DNA of 64,000 bases from Rivibacter subsaxonicus (GCF_004217215.1 NZ_SHKP01000008.1:186001-250000), one strand, 5' to 3'; positions 29,091 through 38,853 are shown, numbered from the stretch's first letter. A program made the numbers and translations. The notes: generated by a model from the sequence alone, not told the origin.

Positions 29091-32000
29091 TCAGGTCGCC
29101 GAGGTCGGTTGCAGGCTACTCCACGCCGCGCTGATCTCGCGATGATGCGGCACCAGTTGAAGGAAGCCACGCCGGGCGACGGGATCGGTGATGCGGTCGG
29201 CCTGGAGCAGCAACTCGGCATGAGCAGCCGCGAGCAGTTCGGCGGCACGCGGGTCGCCAGCCGCTGACAGCGCCTGGTAGCAGCTCAGCGGAATCAGCAG
29301 CGGCTCCTCGGTGCCGTCGAGGCTGCCACCGGCCGTCAGGTGAGCCACGATCGGTTCGGCCAGTTGGCGCGCTTCCTGTGGCTTGCCCTCGGCCAGTGCG
29401 ACCCGAACCAGGCCCGAGAGCGGATCGAGCGCCTGCTGGCTGCGAATCTTCAGCGCGCCCAGCCGGTCGTGCGAGTCGCTGTAGGCGGCCCGCGCCGCGT
29501 CGAAGCGGCCCAGGCCGAGCTCGGCATGGCCGGCCACCAGCCGGGCGTAGGCCTCGAGGTCGGGCTGGACGGTGGCCTTCGCGGCGTCGAAGGCGGCATT
29601 GGCGTAAGCCAGCGCGCTGGCGTCGTCGCCCTGCAGGTGGGCCACCGACGCGGTGTTGAGCAGCACGCCGGCTTCGACCTCGCGCCGGCCGACGGCACGC
29701 GCGAGCTTGAGGCCATCGGCCAGGTGTTGGCGGGCCTTGGTGTAGTCGCCCAGGCGCGGATAGACCGAGCCGAGATTGTTGAGACGCAGCCCTTCACGTG
29801 CCCGGTTGCCGGTTTCGCGCTCGAGCACGAGGCTGCGTTCCAGGGACTGGGCGGCGACCGTCAGATCGCCCTGCTCCATCGCCATCACACCGATGGCGTT
29901 GATCAGGCTGCTTTCGCCGGAGCGGTCGCCGAGCTTGCGGGCAAGCTCCAGGCCTTCCTCGGCCACCTGGCGTGCACCGGCGTAGTCACCCTGCACGCGC
30001 AGCGCGGTCACCAGCGTGCTGTGCAGCTGCACTGCGACGGCACCGTCGGGCCCGCCCATCGCCAGCGCCTGCCGCACCACCTGTTCGGCCGCTGGGTAGT
30101 CGCTGGTACTGTTGAATGCGCGGCCCCGGCGCAGGGCGACCTCGCAGCGCCGCGCGTCATCGTCCAGGGCTTCCGCCAGGGACTGCAACGCGTCCAGATC
30201 GGCGTCATGCGCGACGCGGTCGCCCTTGAACAGCAGCACGCCTTCACGCACCAGCAGCAGGCGCCAGCGGATCGCGCGATCCTCGGCCGGCGCCAGCGCG
30301 AGTGCGCGTCCAACGTAGTCGAGCACGGCCTCGTTGGCAAAGCGCGCGGCGGCGTGCTCGGCGGCCCGGGTGTAGAAGAGGCAGGCGTTGACGGGGTCGG
30401 CGGCGCGCTCGTAGTGCTCGGCCGTCTGGCCGAGGATCTCGCCGGTGCGGTCGCCGCCAAGACTGGCCAGCCAATGGGCCACGCGTGCATGGCCCTCACG
30501 GCGGTCGCGCTTGAGCACGCTGTCGTAGGCCACGTGGTGCAGCAGTTGGTGCTTGAAGCTGTACTCGCGCAAGCCGTCGAATGTGGTCTGGTCGCGTGGC
30601 ACGACCAGCCCGCGCTGAACCGGCGCCTCGAGCGCGTCTGCCGCCAGCGGATCGAGCGCCGCCAGGGCCTGGTCCCAGAACACGAAGCCGATCACCGAGG
30701 CCAGTTGCAGCGCCTGGCGTTCGGCGGCCGGCAGGCGGTCCAGCCGGGCCTGGAGGACGCCGGTGAGCGAGGGCGGCACCTGGGTCGCCAGCAGCTTCTC
30801 CGGCATGACCTGCCAGCGCTCGCCGGAGGTCTGGATCGCGCCGTGGTCGATCAGCATCCGCAGCAGTTCCTCCATGTAGAAGGGGTTGCCTTCGGCGCCG
30901 CCGGTGAGGAGTTCGCGCAGCACAGGCGGCACCCGGTCAAGGCGCTGCAGCAATACGCCGGCCAGCTCGCGACTGGCGCGCTGGTCGAGCGGCTCGAGGT
31001 CGATGCGCGCGTGGCCGGCGCCCCCGACCTCGGCCCAGCCCGGTCGCCGCTCGAACAGCGCCGGCCGGGTCAGGCAGACCATCAGCATCGGCACGTCGCG
31101 GTCGACCTGCATCAGGTAGTTGATGAAGTCGAGCGAACCGTCATCTGCCCAGTGAAGGTCTTCGAGCAGCAGCATCACCGGCGAGCCGTCGAGCGCGGCG
31201 GTCAGGCGCAGCAGCTGCGCCGCCGCGTGGAAGCCGCGATTACGGATCTGCCGGGCGTCGTCGAGGATGCCGCGCACATGCGGGCTGCCCGAGAAGTCCA
31301 GTCCGATCAGTTGCCCCAGCAGATGGGCCTGAGCCTCGCCGTCCTCGGTGAACATGCCGGACACGCCCGCGCAGAGCTTGGCGCGCGCTTCGTCGGCGTC
31401 ATCGTCGTCGGCAATCTGCAAGCGCCATGCCAGCACGTCACGCAGCAGGCCATAGGGTTGGGTCTGGGTCTGAGGATGGGCGCGGCCGCGGAAGAAGTAG
31501 AAGCTTTCGGGGTGCGCCTCGGCCCAGTTCTCGAACTCATAGAGCAGACGGCTCTTGCCGACACCGGCGTCGCCGACAACGGTGACGACCGCCAGCGTGC
31601 GTTGCTGGTAGAGCGAGTCGAAGATCTCCTGCAGTTGCTCGAGTTCGCTCTCGCGCCCAACCATGCGCGTCTCTACCCCTTCAATGCCCCGGCTCTGGAC
31701 GCGAAACGCGCGTGGCTTGACCCCCTGCACCAGATAGGTGACGAGCGCCTCGTCGCGTCCCTTGACCTGCAGCGGCGGCTGCTCGGCGACGGTGAACACG
31801 CCGCGCACGAGCCTGTAGGTTGCGTGGCTGATACGCAGGCAGCCGGGGGGCGCGCTCTGCTCCATGCGCGCGGCGGTGTTCACTGTGATGCCACGGATGC
31901 TGCTTTCGGCGTCGACGCCACCGCCGAGCAGCACCGGTCCGGTGTCGATCCCGACCCGCACGTTGAAGCCCGCGTGACCGGTCTGTTGCAGGACCTGCTC

Positions 32001-32417
32001 GCCCTGGCGCCGGCCCTCGTCCAGCACCTCGAGCCCGGCCCGCACGGCGCGCTCGGCGTCGTCTTCCTGCGCTTCGTCGGCACCGAACACGGCCAGCACG
32101 CTGTCGCCGGCGTACTGGAGGACACGCCCGCCCCGGTCCTGGACGATGACGGTGAAGCGCTGCAGCGCGCCGTCCATGATGGCGTGGATGTCCTCCGGAT
32201 CGAGGTGCTGGCTCAGCGAGGTGGAGCCGACCACATCGGTGAACAGTACGCTGACCTGCTTGAGGGCCTGTTCGGGACGTGGCTGCACAGCCTCGCCCAG
32301 GGCTGCCAGCCGGGCGCGCAACGGTGCGACCGCAAGATCCACCAGCGCATCGCCGAGCACGCCTCGTTGCGCTTCGAGCGCAGCGATGCCAGCTTCGATC
32401 TGCTGGTGCTCGGTCAT
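29091..32417 (-). CDS. Class III nucleotide cyclase - AAA ATPase - TPR protein
   Basis: A 1108-residue cytoplasmic protein with three parts. The cyclase homology domain (about 54-230) has metal Asp61 in FTDVVGST, Asp105 in YAGDSVLAVFG, and Asn180/Arg184 in NTAARME. The AAA domain has Walker A GDAGVGKS (282-289) and LEDLHWADDGS. A long C-terminal TPR array follows (from about 640). At the two positions that normally select the base (Lys and Asp) I read Gln101 and Ser173, so activity and substrate are uncertain. It looks like a signal-integrating ATPase sensor with a cyclase output. Start ATG 32417 is chosen; 32477 is an alternative. Confidence 0.9.
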   Translation of the reverse strand: MTEHQQIEAGIAALEAQRGVLGDALVDLAVAPLRARLAALGEAVQPRPEQALKQVSVLFTDVVGSTSLSQHLDPEDIHAIMDGALQRFTVIVQDRGGRVLQYAGDSVLAVFGADEAQEDDAERAVRAGLEVLDEGRRQGEQVLQQTGHAGFNVRVGIDTGPVLLGGGVDAESSIRGITVNTAARMEQSAPPGCLRISHATYRLVRGVFTVAEQPPLQVKGRDEALVTYLVQGVKPRAFRVQSRGIEGVETRMVGRESELEQLQEIFDSLYQQRTLAVVTVVGDAGVGKSRLLYEFENWAEAHPESFYFFRGRAHPQTQTQPYGLLRDVLAWRLQIADDDDADEARAKLCAGVSGMFTEDGEAQAHLLGQLIGLDFSGSPHVRGILDDARQIRNRGFHAAAQLLRLTAALDGSPVMLLLEDLHWADDGSLDFINYLMQVDRDVPMLMVCLTRPALFERRPGWAEVGGAGHARIDLEPLDQRASRELAGVLLQRLDRVPPVLRELLTGGAEGNPFYMEELLRMLIDHGAIQTSGERWQVMPEKLLATQVPPSLTGVLQARLDRLPAAERQALQLASVIGFVFWDQALAALDPLAADALEAPVQRGLVVPRDQTTFDGLREYSFKHQLLHHVAYDSVLKRDRREGHARVAHWLASLGGDRTGEILGQTAEHYERAADPVNACLFYTRAAEHAAARFANEAVLDYVGRALALAPAEDRAIRWRLLLVREGVLLFKGDRVAHDADLDALQSLAEALDDDARRCEVALRRGRAFNSTSDYPAAEQVVRQALAMGGPDGAVAVQLHSTLVTALRVQGDYAGARQVAEEGLELARKLGDRSGESSLINAIGVMAMEQGDLTVAAQSLERSLVLERETGNRAREGLRLNNLGSVYPRLGDYTKARQHLADGLKLARAVGRREVEAGVLLNTASVAHLQGDDASALAYANAAFDAAKATVQPDLEAYARLVAGHAELGLGRFDAARAAYSDSHDRLGALKIRSQQALDPLSGLVRVALAEGKPQEARQLAEPIVAHLTAGGSLDGTEEPLLIPLSCYQALSAAGDPRAAELLAAAHAELLLQADRITDPVARRGFLQLVPHHREISAAWSSLQPTSAT

Positions 32418-32583
32418 CCGTTCATTGTGCGGCCTGCCTCCCGTACGCGCAGGCACCCTGCCCGCTAGCCGTCGCACTATGGCGGCCCCCCGCGAATCAG
32501 GAGGTTGAGCGATGCGGCGTGCCTCATAGACTCAAGTGGCATGTAGATCTGGCATACGCCACAACTCAACTCCGGGAACTGCA

Positions 32584-33189
32584 ATGAACGTCAAGTCGCT
32601 TTGGGTGGCAATGGTTCTCGCAGCTTGCGCGTCGAGCGGTTTCGCTGCAAAGCCGGTGGTCACAGAACGAACCGCGACCTTCGTCGCCGCCACCGGAGTT
32701 CCGGGCAAGTTCGAGTTGAATGGCTTTGGACGCACCGACAGCGGCGCGTCTGCACTGCGCGGCGGGCCGATCCTCGCTCTGGCCGAAGATGTCAGCACGT
32801 TCACGCCGTTCCACGATCGGTGGTTCCTGACCGGATTGCTGGCCGGTGACTACATCTTCTCGACGGTGATCGAAGCGACGGGTGGACTGCGATTCGACTA
32901 CGTCACCTTGAACTGGACGACGTTGAGTGGTCCGGCGTTCGCCGACTTCGATGTCAATGCCGACGGAACCATCGCAACCGGCAGCGGTGTGTTCAGTGTC
33001 CTGAGCGACGGTTGCGTGAAATGCGTCTGGCTCGACATCTACGGCGTCGAAGGCGTCAGCCGCGAGCGCGGCTACGGCGGCCCCTTCACCGCCGTGCCGG
33101 AGCCGGGAAGCTATGCGCTGATGCTCGCAGGGCTGGGTTTGGCCGCCTTCATGGCGCGCCGGCGTCGGCCAGCGCCGACCCTCATCTGA
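32584..33189 (+). CDS. PEP-CTERM exported protein (first of two)
   Basis: A 201-residue secreted protein: signal peptide up to about residue 22 (SSGFAA), a beta-rich middle, and a C-terminal sorting tail VPEPGSYALMLAGLGLAAFM followed by ARRRR. PEP-CTERM tails are processed by exosortase EpsH-type enzymes and often link the protein to exopolysaccharide biofilm. The exosortase is not in the window. The only ribosome site is weak (GGGAA). It sits between the cyclase gene, which diverges, and the cNMP-binding gene, which converges. Confidence 0.9.
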   Translation: MNVKSLWVAMVLAACASSGFAAKPVVTERTATFVAATGVPGKFELNGFGRTDSGASALRGGPILALAEDVSTFTPFHDRWFLTGLLAGDYIFSTVIEATGGLRFDYVTLNWTTLSGPAFADFDVNADGTIATGSGVFSVLSDGCVKCVWLDIYGVEGVSRERGYGGPFTAVPEPGSYALMLAGLGLAAFMARRRRPAPTLI

Positions 33190-33205
33190 CGGAGCCGCAC
33201 GCCGG

Positions 33206-33228
33206 CTGACTGGCAGACGCCCAGTCAG
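33206..33228. terminator. Hairpin between convergent PEP-CTERM and cNMP-binding genes
   Basis: Eight-base arms (33206-33213 and 33221-33228, CTGACTGG) around a seven-base loop. The hairpin overlaps the stop of the minus-strand gene. T-richness downstream is modest, so it is a weak terminator candidate. Confidence 0.4.
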
Positions 33229-33875
33229 TCGGTCGTATTTGCGATCGCTCCAGAGGCCGGAACGGGCGCCTTGGGCGCGACAGAGCGGCTGGCATCACGC
33301 ATGAGCCGCGCAACGACCAGCCTCATGACGTGGAATCCCAGCTTCGGGTTCAGGTAGTAGAGCTGGGCCATTCCGTCCGCCGACAAGCTGTAGAGCTCGC
33401 AGTCCGTCTCGCAGACGATGGTGCGGGTACGTCGGCTGTCTGGCGAGAACAGGCCGATCTCGCCGACCAGGGAGCCCGGCCCCAGAAGCTCGTCGTACTC
33501 GACCAGCTTCAACTTGCCGGTCTCCACGTAGATCATCTCGGTGGCACGGTCACCCTGGCGCCATAGCAGTTCACCCGCCTTCGCCTGGCGCGGCTTCATA
33601 TGGGGCAGCAGCCATTCGGCAATCGGCGAATCCTCCTTCGCACGCTCGATGTCTCGCACCAGCCGGCGAATGTCCCACGCCTTCTTGGCATTGATCGGGA
33701 TGAGCGTCGCGTACAGCACGAGCGAGGGGATCGCCCACTCGATGAAGCCATAGATCACGAAGAAGAAGTTGCTTGCCAGCGCGACCAGTCGCAGCGGCAA
33801 CATGCTCTTCATCGTGTAGCTCAGCAAGGTGAGCCCGGCACCGATGAAGCCGCACACGTATCCAACCGTCGTCAT
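33225..33875 (-). CDS. Membrane protein with C-terminal cyclic nucleotide-binding domain
   Basis: A 216-residue protein. Residues 1-60 hold two to three hydrophobic helices (CGFIGAGLTLLSY, LVALASNFFFVIYGFIEWAIP, LVLYATLIPI), reminiscent of small two-helix membrane modules. Residues 85-190 are a CAP-like cyclic nucleotide-binding domain: GELLWRQGD, YVETGKLKL, GSLVGEIGLFSPDSRRTRT, the Glu and Arg of the phosphate cassette being plausible. There is no DNA-binding domain, so it is not a CRP. It could tether a signal readout to the membrane. A cyclase gene lies 0.8 kb away. Confidence 0.85.
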   Translation of the reverse strand: MTTVGYVCGFIGAGLTLLSYTMKSMLPLRLVALASNFFFVIYGFIEWAIPSLVLYATLIPINAKKAWDIRRLVRDIERAKEDSPIAEWLLPHMKPRQAKAGELLWRQGDRATEMIYVETGKLKLVEYDELLGPGSLVGEIGLFSPDSRRTRTIVCETDCELYSLSADGMAQLYYLNPKLGFHVMRLVVARLMRDASRSVAPKAPVPASGAIANTTD

Positions 33876-33995
33876 GCTTCAGTCCTCCGCGCGCCTGCTG
33901 CGGCGACACCCCATGGCGGCCTGTGCGGCAATCGAGTGTATGCGAGCCCACCGCGCACTGCTGCGGCGCAGCCAGGCCGAGCGGGTCGGCAATGA

Positions 33996-35225
33996 CTACG
34001 GACCAACCACCTCGGAAATCCGGATCACGACGCCGCTCGCTCCCGGTGTCACCACCGCTGATTGACCTGCCAGATCGCCTGGTCGCGCCAGCGCGTCGCC
34101 ACTCTTGCTGATGCGGGCGCTGAGCACGACCTGCGCGTGGTCGGACAGTTTCGCGCCGGCCGCCATCGCCATGCTGTCGTCGAGAGTGAATCGCAGAGGA
34201 AGGTCCTTGACCTGCTTGCGCAGCACCGCCAGCGGCATGCGAGGTCCTGAGGCAGCGCGCGCCAGCACGAAGACGGTGTCGTTCGGGCTCGCCTTCGAAG
34301 CCAGACCGGCATCGAGACTCACCGTGCCACTGACCGCGCCCAGCTTCGCCGCAGCCGCCGTGGTGGAACCTGGCTCGGCCTTGGCCGGCGCCGGTCCGGT
34401 AACCGGGGTAGCAGGCAGCCCACCGAGCGATCGCGCCTGCGCGATGCTCGCTCGCACCTCACCGAGGAACGGACTCGCCGGCGGCAATATCCGCTCGACC
34501 CGCTCCCATTGGCGTACGGCGCCCGCATAGTCGCGCCGATCAAAGGCGGCGCTGCCCGACAGGGCCAGCGCCTTGACGTTGTCGGGTTCGAGCTCGAGTG
34601 CCCGCGCGATCAGCCGACCGGCCTCGCCATCGAGCTTGCCGTTGTTCTGTGCCGCCAGCACGTCCGCGAAGTCGGCCAGCAAGCTGGCGTCCTCGCCGGC
34701 CAGCGCCAGCGCCTTGCGGAAGGCCGGCTCGGCTTCGGCGTAGCGGCCCAGCGCCGCATAGCCTCGCGCCAGCAGCGCCCATCCGGTGGAATCCTCTGGC
34801 TGCTCCTTGAGGCGCTGGGCGACACGGTCGACGAGCACGGACATCTCCTCGGCGCTCGCTGCCGAACCACCATCCGCGCCGGCCGTCGCCGCGGCCTCGG
34901 CGTTGCCGCCGGTCGGCTGGCGGAACACCCCGCCAGGCGAGCCGGTCAGCGCATAGCCAACGACGGCCAGCGCCAATACGCCCAGGCTCAGGCCAAGCCG
35001 CAGGCGGCGTGACGCGCTGGAAGTCGACTGCTCGCCGGTGCTGGCTGGCTTGGCCACGCGTTCGGATCTCTCGGCGTGCCCATCGCCGCGCATCACCGCT
35101 TCCACCAACTCGGCCTCCAGGCGGCTGCGCTCTCGAGCGTAGGCCTCGGCGTCGATGCCCCCACCGTCGCGCAGGGCCTGGAGCTGCTGCAACTTTCGGC
35201 GCCGGCTCTCGATGGTCGGGGTCAT
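33996..35225 (-). CDS. ccmI: Cytochrome c biogenesis protein CcmI
   Basis: A 409-residue protein. It has an N-terminal coiled region (RRKLQQLQALRDGGGIDAEAY), one membrane helix (about 73-93) and a periplasmic TPR domain with LKEQPEDSTGWALLARGYAALGRYAEAEPAF-type units (quoted from a longer run in part), then a C-terminal beta-rich domain. CcmI brings apocytochrome c to the haem ligation complex. The first, N-terminal membrane helix of typical CcmI is not seen here. Four-base overlap with ccmH. Last gene of the operon. Confidence 0.88.
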   Translation of the reverse strand: MTPTIESRRRKLQQLQALRDGGGIDAEAYARERSRLEAELVEAVMRGDGHAERSERVAKPASTGEQSTSSASRRLRLGLSLGVLALAVVGYALTGSPGGVFRQPTGGNAEAAATAGADGGSAASAEEMSVLVDRVAQRLKEQPEDSTGWALLARGYAALGRYAEAEPAFRKALALAGEDASLLADFADVLAAQNNGKLDGEAGRLIARALELEPDNVKALALSGSAAFDRRDYAGAVRQWERVERILPPASPFLGEVRASIAQARSLGGLPATPVTGPAPAKAEPGSTTAAAAKLGAVSGTVSLDAGLASKASPNDTVFVLARAASGPRMPLAVLRKQVKDLPLRFTLDDSMAMAAGAKLSDHAQVVLSARISKSGDALARPGDLAGQSAVVTPGASGVVIRISEVVGP

Positions 35226-35719
35226 GCAGTCGGCCCCGGCTCGCGCTCCGCGCCCGCCGTCGGTCCGTCCTCGTCAGGATCGGCCTCGAATCGATCGGCG
35301 TCCATCCGGTTGCGACGGCGCAGGACGATGAGCAACACGGCCACGCCGCCGACCAGCAGCACGCCGGGGCCGAACCAGAGCAAGGCGGTGGTGGACTTGA
35401 GCGGTGGCCGATAGAGCACGAAGTCCCCGTAGCGCTGCGTCATGTAGGCAAGGATCTGCGCTTCACTGTCGCCACGCTGCAGCATTTCGCGAACCTGCTG
35501 GCGCAGGTCGACGGCGAGTTCGGCGTTCGAGTCCGCGATGGTCTGGTTCTGGCAAACGAGGCATCGCAACTCGGCGGCGATGCGCGCCACCCTGGCTTCG
35601 AGCACCGGGTCCGCGCTCACCGGCGCCGCCTCCTTGGCACCCAGGCTGGCCGATGCAGCCAACACCAGCCCGAGAACAATCCGCAAGGCTACTGCCCGAG
35701 CGTGAGCCAAGGTGCGCAT
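35222..35719 (-). CDS. ccmH: Cytochrome c maturation protein CcmH
   Basis: A 165-residue protein with a signal or membrane segment, the CcmH/NrfF motif RCLVCQNQTIADSNAELA, and a C-terminal membrane helix (ALLWFGPGVLLVGGVAVLL). The CxxC pair reduces apocytochrome haem-binding cysteines. GAGGGG lies six bases before ATG 35719, so I prefer it to the ATG two codons upstream. The ATGA overlap with ccmI indicates coupling. Confidence 0.92.
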   Translation of the reverse strand: MRTLAHARAVALRIVLGLVLAASASLGAKEAAPVSADPVLEARVARIAAELRCLVCQNQTIADSNAELAVDLRQQVREMLQRGDSEAQILAYMTQRYGDFVLYRPPLKSTTALLWFGPGVLLVGGVAVLLIVLRRRNRMDADRFEADPDEDGPTAGAEREPGPTA

Positions 35720-35729
35720 CGACATCCCC

Positions 35730-36266
35730 TCAGCCCCGGGCATCGAGTTGCCTGAGCAGCGGCTCAATGCGGTCATGGATCACCTCGGGCGTGAGCGGCC
35801 CCACGTGCTTCATGCGAACGATGCCTTGCTTGTCGATGACGAAGGTCTCGGGTACTCCGTAGACGCCGAAGTCGATGCCGGTGCGACCGTCGGCATCGAA
35901 CAGGACGGCGTGGTAGGGGTTGCCCAGGTTGGCCAGCCACTTGTTCGCGGCGACGCGGTCGTCCTTGTAGTTCAGGCCGATCACCGGGGCCAGCTTGCGC
36001 CGGGCGAGATCTACAACGAGTGGATGCTCGGTGCGGCAGGGACCGCACCATGAGGCCCAGACATTGAGCACCCACGGCTTGCCGAGCAGATCGTCGCGGC
36101 GCATGGCCTGCGACGTGTCGTCGAGCTGGGGCAGCTTGAAATCTGGCGCCGGCTTGCCGATCAGCGGCGACGGCACTTCCCTGGGGTTCAAGCCGAGCCC
36201 GACGCCCAGGAAAGCCAGCAGCACGGCGAGAATCCCCAGCGGCAGCAGGAAGCGCAGGCTCTTCAT
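35730..36266 (-). CDS. ccmG: Thiol:disulfide interchange protein CcmG/DsbE
   Basis: A 178-residue membrane-anchored periplasmic thioredoxin: N-terminal helix LLPLGILAVLLAFLGVGLGL, the active site WASWCGPCRTEHP, and the cis-Pro loop GVYGVPETFVID. It passes electrons from CcdA/DsbD to CcmH and apocytochromes. Start ATG 36266 is two bases after the ccmF stop. Same operon as ccmE to ccmI. Confidence 0.94.
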   Translation of the reverse strand: MKSLRFLLPLGILAVLLAFLGVGLGLNPREVPSPLIGKPAPDFKLPQLDDTSQAMRRDDLLGKPWVLNVWASWCGPCRTEHPLVVDLARRKLAPVIGLNYKDDRVAANKWLANLGNPYHAVLFDADGRTGIDFGVYGVPETFVIDKQGIVRMKHVGPLTPEVIHDRIEPLLRQLDARG

Positions 36267-36268
36267 CG

Positions 36269-38263
36269 TCAGGCGCCGGCCCCGCTTGCGGCGGCGCCGT
36301 CAGCGCCAATCGCGGCCCTGCTGCGCGAACGCTCCCGATAGCGCCGGTCGCTGATCGCGAGCAAGCCGCCGAGGCCCATGATCAGGCAGCCCAGCCAGAT
36401 CCACGCGATGAAGGGCTTCACGTACACGCGCACGACCCAGGCGTCGCCGTCGACCACCTCGCCGAGCGACACGTAGAGATCGCGATCGAGGCGCGTATGG
36501 ATCGCCGCCTCGGTCATCGGCATGCGCTGGACGAGGTAGAGGCGCTTCTCGGGGTACATGTCGGCGACCTTGCGCTCGCCGCGCGTGACCTCGACATGGC
36601 CGCGCGCTACCTCGAAGTTCGGCCCCTGCCCCGCCTGCGTTCCCTTGAAGGTGAAGGTGTAGCCATTGACGGTGGTGCTGTCACCGGCGCGCATCTTCAC
36701 ATCGCGCTCGACCTCGAAGCTGCGCACCATGGTGACGCCGAAGACGAACGCCGCCACGCCGAGGTGCGCCACCATCATGCCGACCATCGCCCGCGGCAAC
36801 TGGCGCATGCGGCGAAACACGTTCGTGCGCACACCGCCTACGGGCCGAACGCGCTCCCAGACATCGACCGCCAGCGAGGCGACGATCCAGAACGTCATCA
36901 GCAGCCCGAGCACCGACATCGGCGCCAGCGTGCCCGCCGTCCAGGCAGCGAGCAGGGCCGAGACCACGGCCACCGCCGCCGCCCATCGCAGCCGCCGGCC
37001 CAGTTCGGGCAGTTCGGCCTGCTTCCAGCGCGTCAGCGGCCCCACCCCCATCAGGAACACCAATGGCGTCATCAGCGGTACGAACACCGTATCGAAGTAC
37101 GGCGGTCCGACCGAGATCTTGCCGAGGCCGAGCGCGTCGAGGATCAACGGGTACAGCGTGCCCAGCAGCACCGCAGCCGTCGCCACCAGCAGCAGCACGT
37201 TGTTGCCCAGCAGCATGGACTCCCGCGAGACCAGGGCGAAGCGGGCACCGAGCCCGATGGTCGGCGCGCGCCAGGCGTAGAGCGAGAGCGCCGAGCCGAC
37301 CGCGAGCGCCAGGAAGCACAGAATGAACAGGCCGCGCGTCGGGTCGGAGGCGAAGGAGTGCACCGAGTTCAGCACGCCGGAGCGGACCAGGAAGGTGCCG
37401 AGCAGCGACAGCGAGAACGCAAGAATCGCCAACAGCACCGTCCACGACTTGAAGCTGCCGCGCTTCTCGGTGACGGCCAGCGAATGAATCAGCGCCGTGC
37501 CAACCAGCCACGGCATGAACGACGCGTTCTCGACCGGATCCCAGAACCACCAGCCGCCCCAGCCGAGCTCGTAGTAGGCCCAGCCACTGCCGAGCCCGAT
37601 GCCGAAGGTCAGGAACATCCAGGCCACGGTGGTCCATGGCCGGGTCCAGCGTGCCCAGCGTGCGTCGAGGTCGCCGCCGATCAGCGCCGCCACGGCAAAG
37701 GCAAACGCGACCGAGAAGCCGACGTAGCCCATGTAGAGCATCGGCGGGTGGAAGATCATGCCCGGGTCCTGCAACTGCGGGTTCAGGTCCCGGCCGTCCA
37801 TGGGCGCCGGAAACAGGCGCTCGAAGGGGTTGGACGTGAGCAGCACAAACAGCAGGAAACCGATGCTGAGCAGGCCCATCACCGACAGGATTCGCGCCAG
37901 GACCGGCAGCGGCAACTGGCGGCTGAACAGCGCCACCGCAAGCGTCCAGCCCGCAAGCATGAGCAGCCAGAGCAGCATCGAACCCTCGTGGCTGCCCCAA
38001 CTGGCGGCAACGCGGAACCGCAGCGGCAGCGCCGTGTTCGAGTGGGTTGCCACGTTGAGCACCGAAAAGTCGTTGGTGACGAAGCAAGCCACCAGGCAGG
38101 CGAAGGCGAGCAGCACGAGCGCGGATAGCCACCCTGCCGCCGGCCGCGCCAGCGACATCCAGTCGCTGCGACCGCGGTGGGCGCCCATCAGCGGGACGGT
38201 GCCGAGCACCAAGGCGGCGCCAAGCGCCAGCCAGAGTGCGAAATGACCGAGTTCGGCGATCAG
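36269..38263 (-). CDS. ccmF: Haem lyase subunit CcmF, probable CTG start
   Basis: A 664-residue, about 15-helix membrane protein with WD-type motif [18 protein letters not shown] and many conserved stretches such as [19 protein letters not shown]. CcmF ligates haem from CcmE to apocytochrome c. The family N-terminus ([16 protein letters not shown]) continues upstream of any ATG, GTG or TTG to a CTG at 38263. That CTG overlaps the ccmE stop as CTGA and has GGAGAA eight bases upstream. A TTG at 38212 would lose the conserved first helix. Confidence 0.9.
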   Translation of the reverse strand: MIAELGHFALWLALGAALVLGTVPLMGAHRGRSDWMSLARPAAGWLSALVLLAFACLVACFVTNDFSVLNVATHSNTALPLRFRVAASWGSHEGSMLLWLLMLAGWTLAVALFSRQLPLPVLARILSVMGLLSIGFLLFVLLTSNPFERLFPAPMDGRDLNPQLQDPGMIFHPPMLYMGYVGFSVAFAFAVAALIGGDLDARWARWTRPWTTVAWMFLTFGIGLGSGWAYYELGWGGWWFWDPVENASFMPWLVGTALIHSLAVTEKRGSFKSWTVLLAILAFSLSLLGTFLVRSGVLNSVHSFASDPTRGLFILCFLALAVGSALSLYAWRAPTIGLGARFALVSRESMLLGNNVLLLVATAAVLLGTLYPLILDALGLGKISVGPPYFDTVFVPLMTPLVFLMGVGPLTRWKQAELPELGRRLRWAAAVAVVSALLAAWTAGTLAPMSVLGLLMTFWIVASLAVDVWERVRPVGGVRTNVFRRMRQLPRAMVGMMVAHLGVAAFVFGVTMVRSFEVERDVKMRAGDSTTVNGYTFTFKGTQAGQGPNFEVARGHVEVTRGERKVADMYPEKRLYLVQRMPMTEAAIHTRLDRDLYVSLGEVVDGDAWVVRVYVKPFIAWIWLGCLIMGLGGLLAISDRRYRERSRSRAAIGADGAAASGAGA

Positions 38264-38733
38264 GGCTGCTTCTCCGGCTGGGACTTCTGCACCACGGACT
38301 CCCCAAGCTTCGAGCGGCCCTGCTGGGCTTGCTTCAGGGCCTCGGCAGCCTCGGGCGGCATGTAGTTTTCGTCGTGCTTGGCCAGCACCTCGCGTGCGAC
38401 GAAGACACCATCGCGCAACTGCCCCTGCGCCACGACGCCTTTGCCCTCACGGAACAGGTCCGGCAGGATGCCTTCATAGCGCACTGGCGTCGATTGCGCG
38501 GTGTCGGTGACGACGAAGTTCACCTGCAGGCCGTCGCGCTTGACTGTCCCCGGCTGCACGATGCCGCCGAGGCGGAAGGTCCTGGCCTGCGGCGCCTCAT
38601 GGGCCGCGATCTGCGACGGCGAGTAGAAGAAGACGAGGTTGCTGCGAAAGGCATTGAGCACCAAGGCAACGACCGCGCCGATTACCAGCACCGCGCCGAC
38701 GGCGAGACTCAAGCGTTTGTGGCGGGGTTTCAT
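38260..38733 (-). CDS. ccmE: Cytochrome c maturation haem chaperone CcmE
   Basis: A 157-residue protein with one N-terminal membrane helix ([19 protein letters not shown]) and the haem-binding motif HDENYMPPE, whose His forms the covalent haem bond. The OB-fold core includes [14 protein letters not shown]. It starts the visible operon; ccmA-D, which normally precede ccmE and export or deliver haem, are absent here. A tRNA gene on the same strand lies upstream. Confidence 0.94.
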   Translation of the reverse strand: MKPRHKRLSLAVGAVLVIGAVVALVLNAFRSNLVFFYSPSQIAAHEAPQARTFRLGGIVQPGTVKRDGLQVNFVVTDTAQSTPVRYEGILPDLFREGKGVVAQGQLRDGVFVAREVLAKHDENYMPPEAAEALKQAQQGRSKLGESVVQKSQPEKQP

Positions 38734-38853
38734 TGCATCGGTTCCTTCAGGTGCAGAGGCGCAAGCCCACCGCCTGCGTCGCTCGTTGCGTGCCCATGCC
38801 AGTATCCGTCACCCGGCGCTGCGCGCCGGTCGGGCGCGCAGTTACCGAAAGCA

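Noticed and set aside
29340-32468. A 1042-codon open frame on the plus strand opposite the cyclase gene
   Set aside because: It is the antisense shadow of a high-GC gene; its translation is rich in Arg, His, Gln and Gly without any domain, while the minus strand encodes recognised domains.
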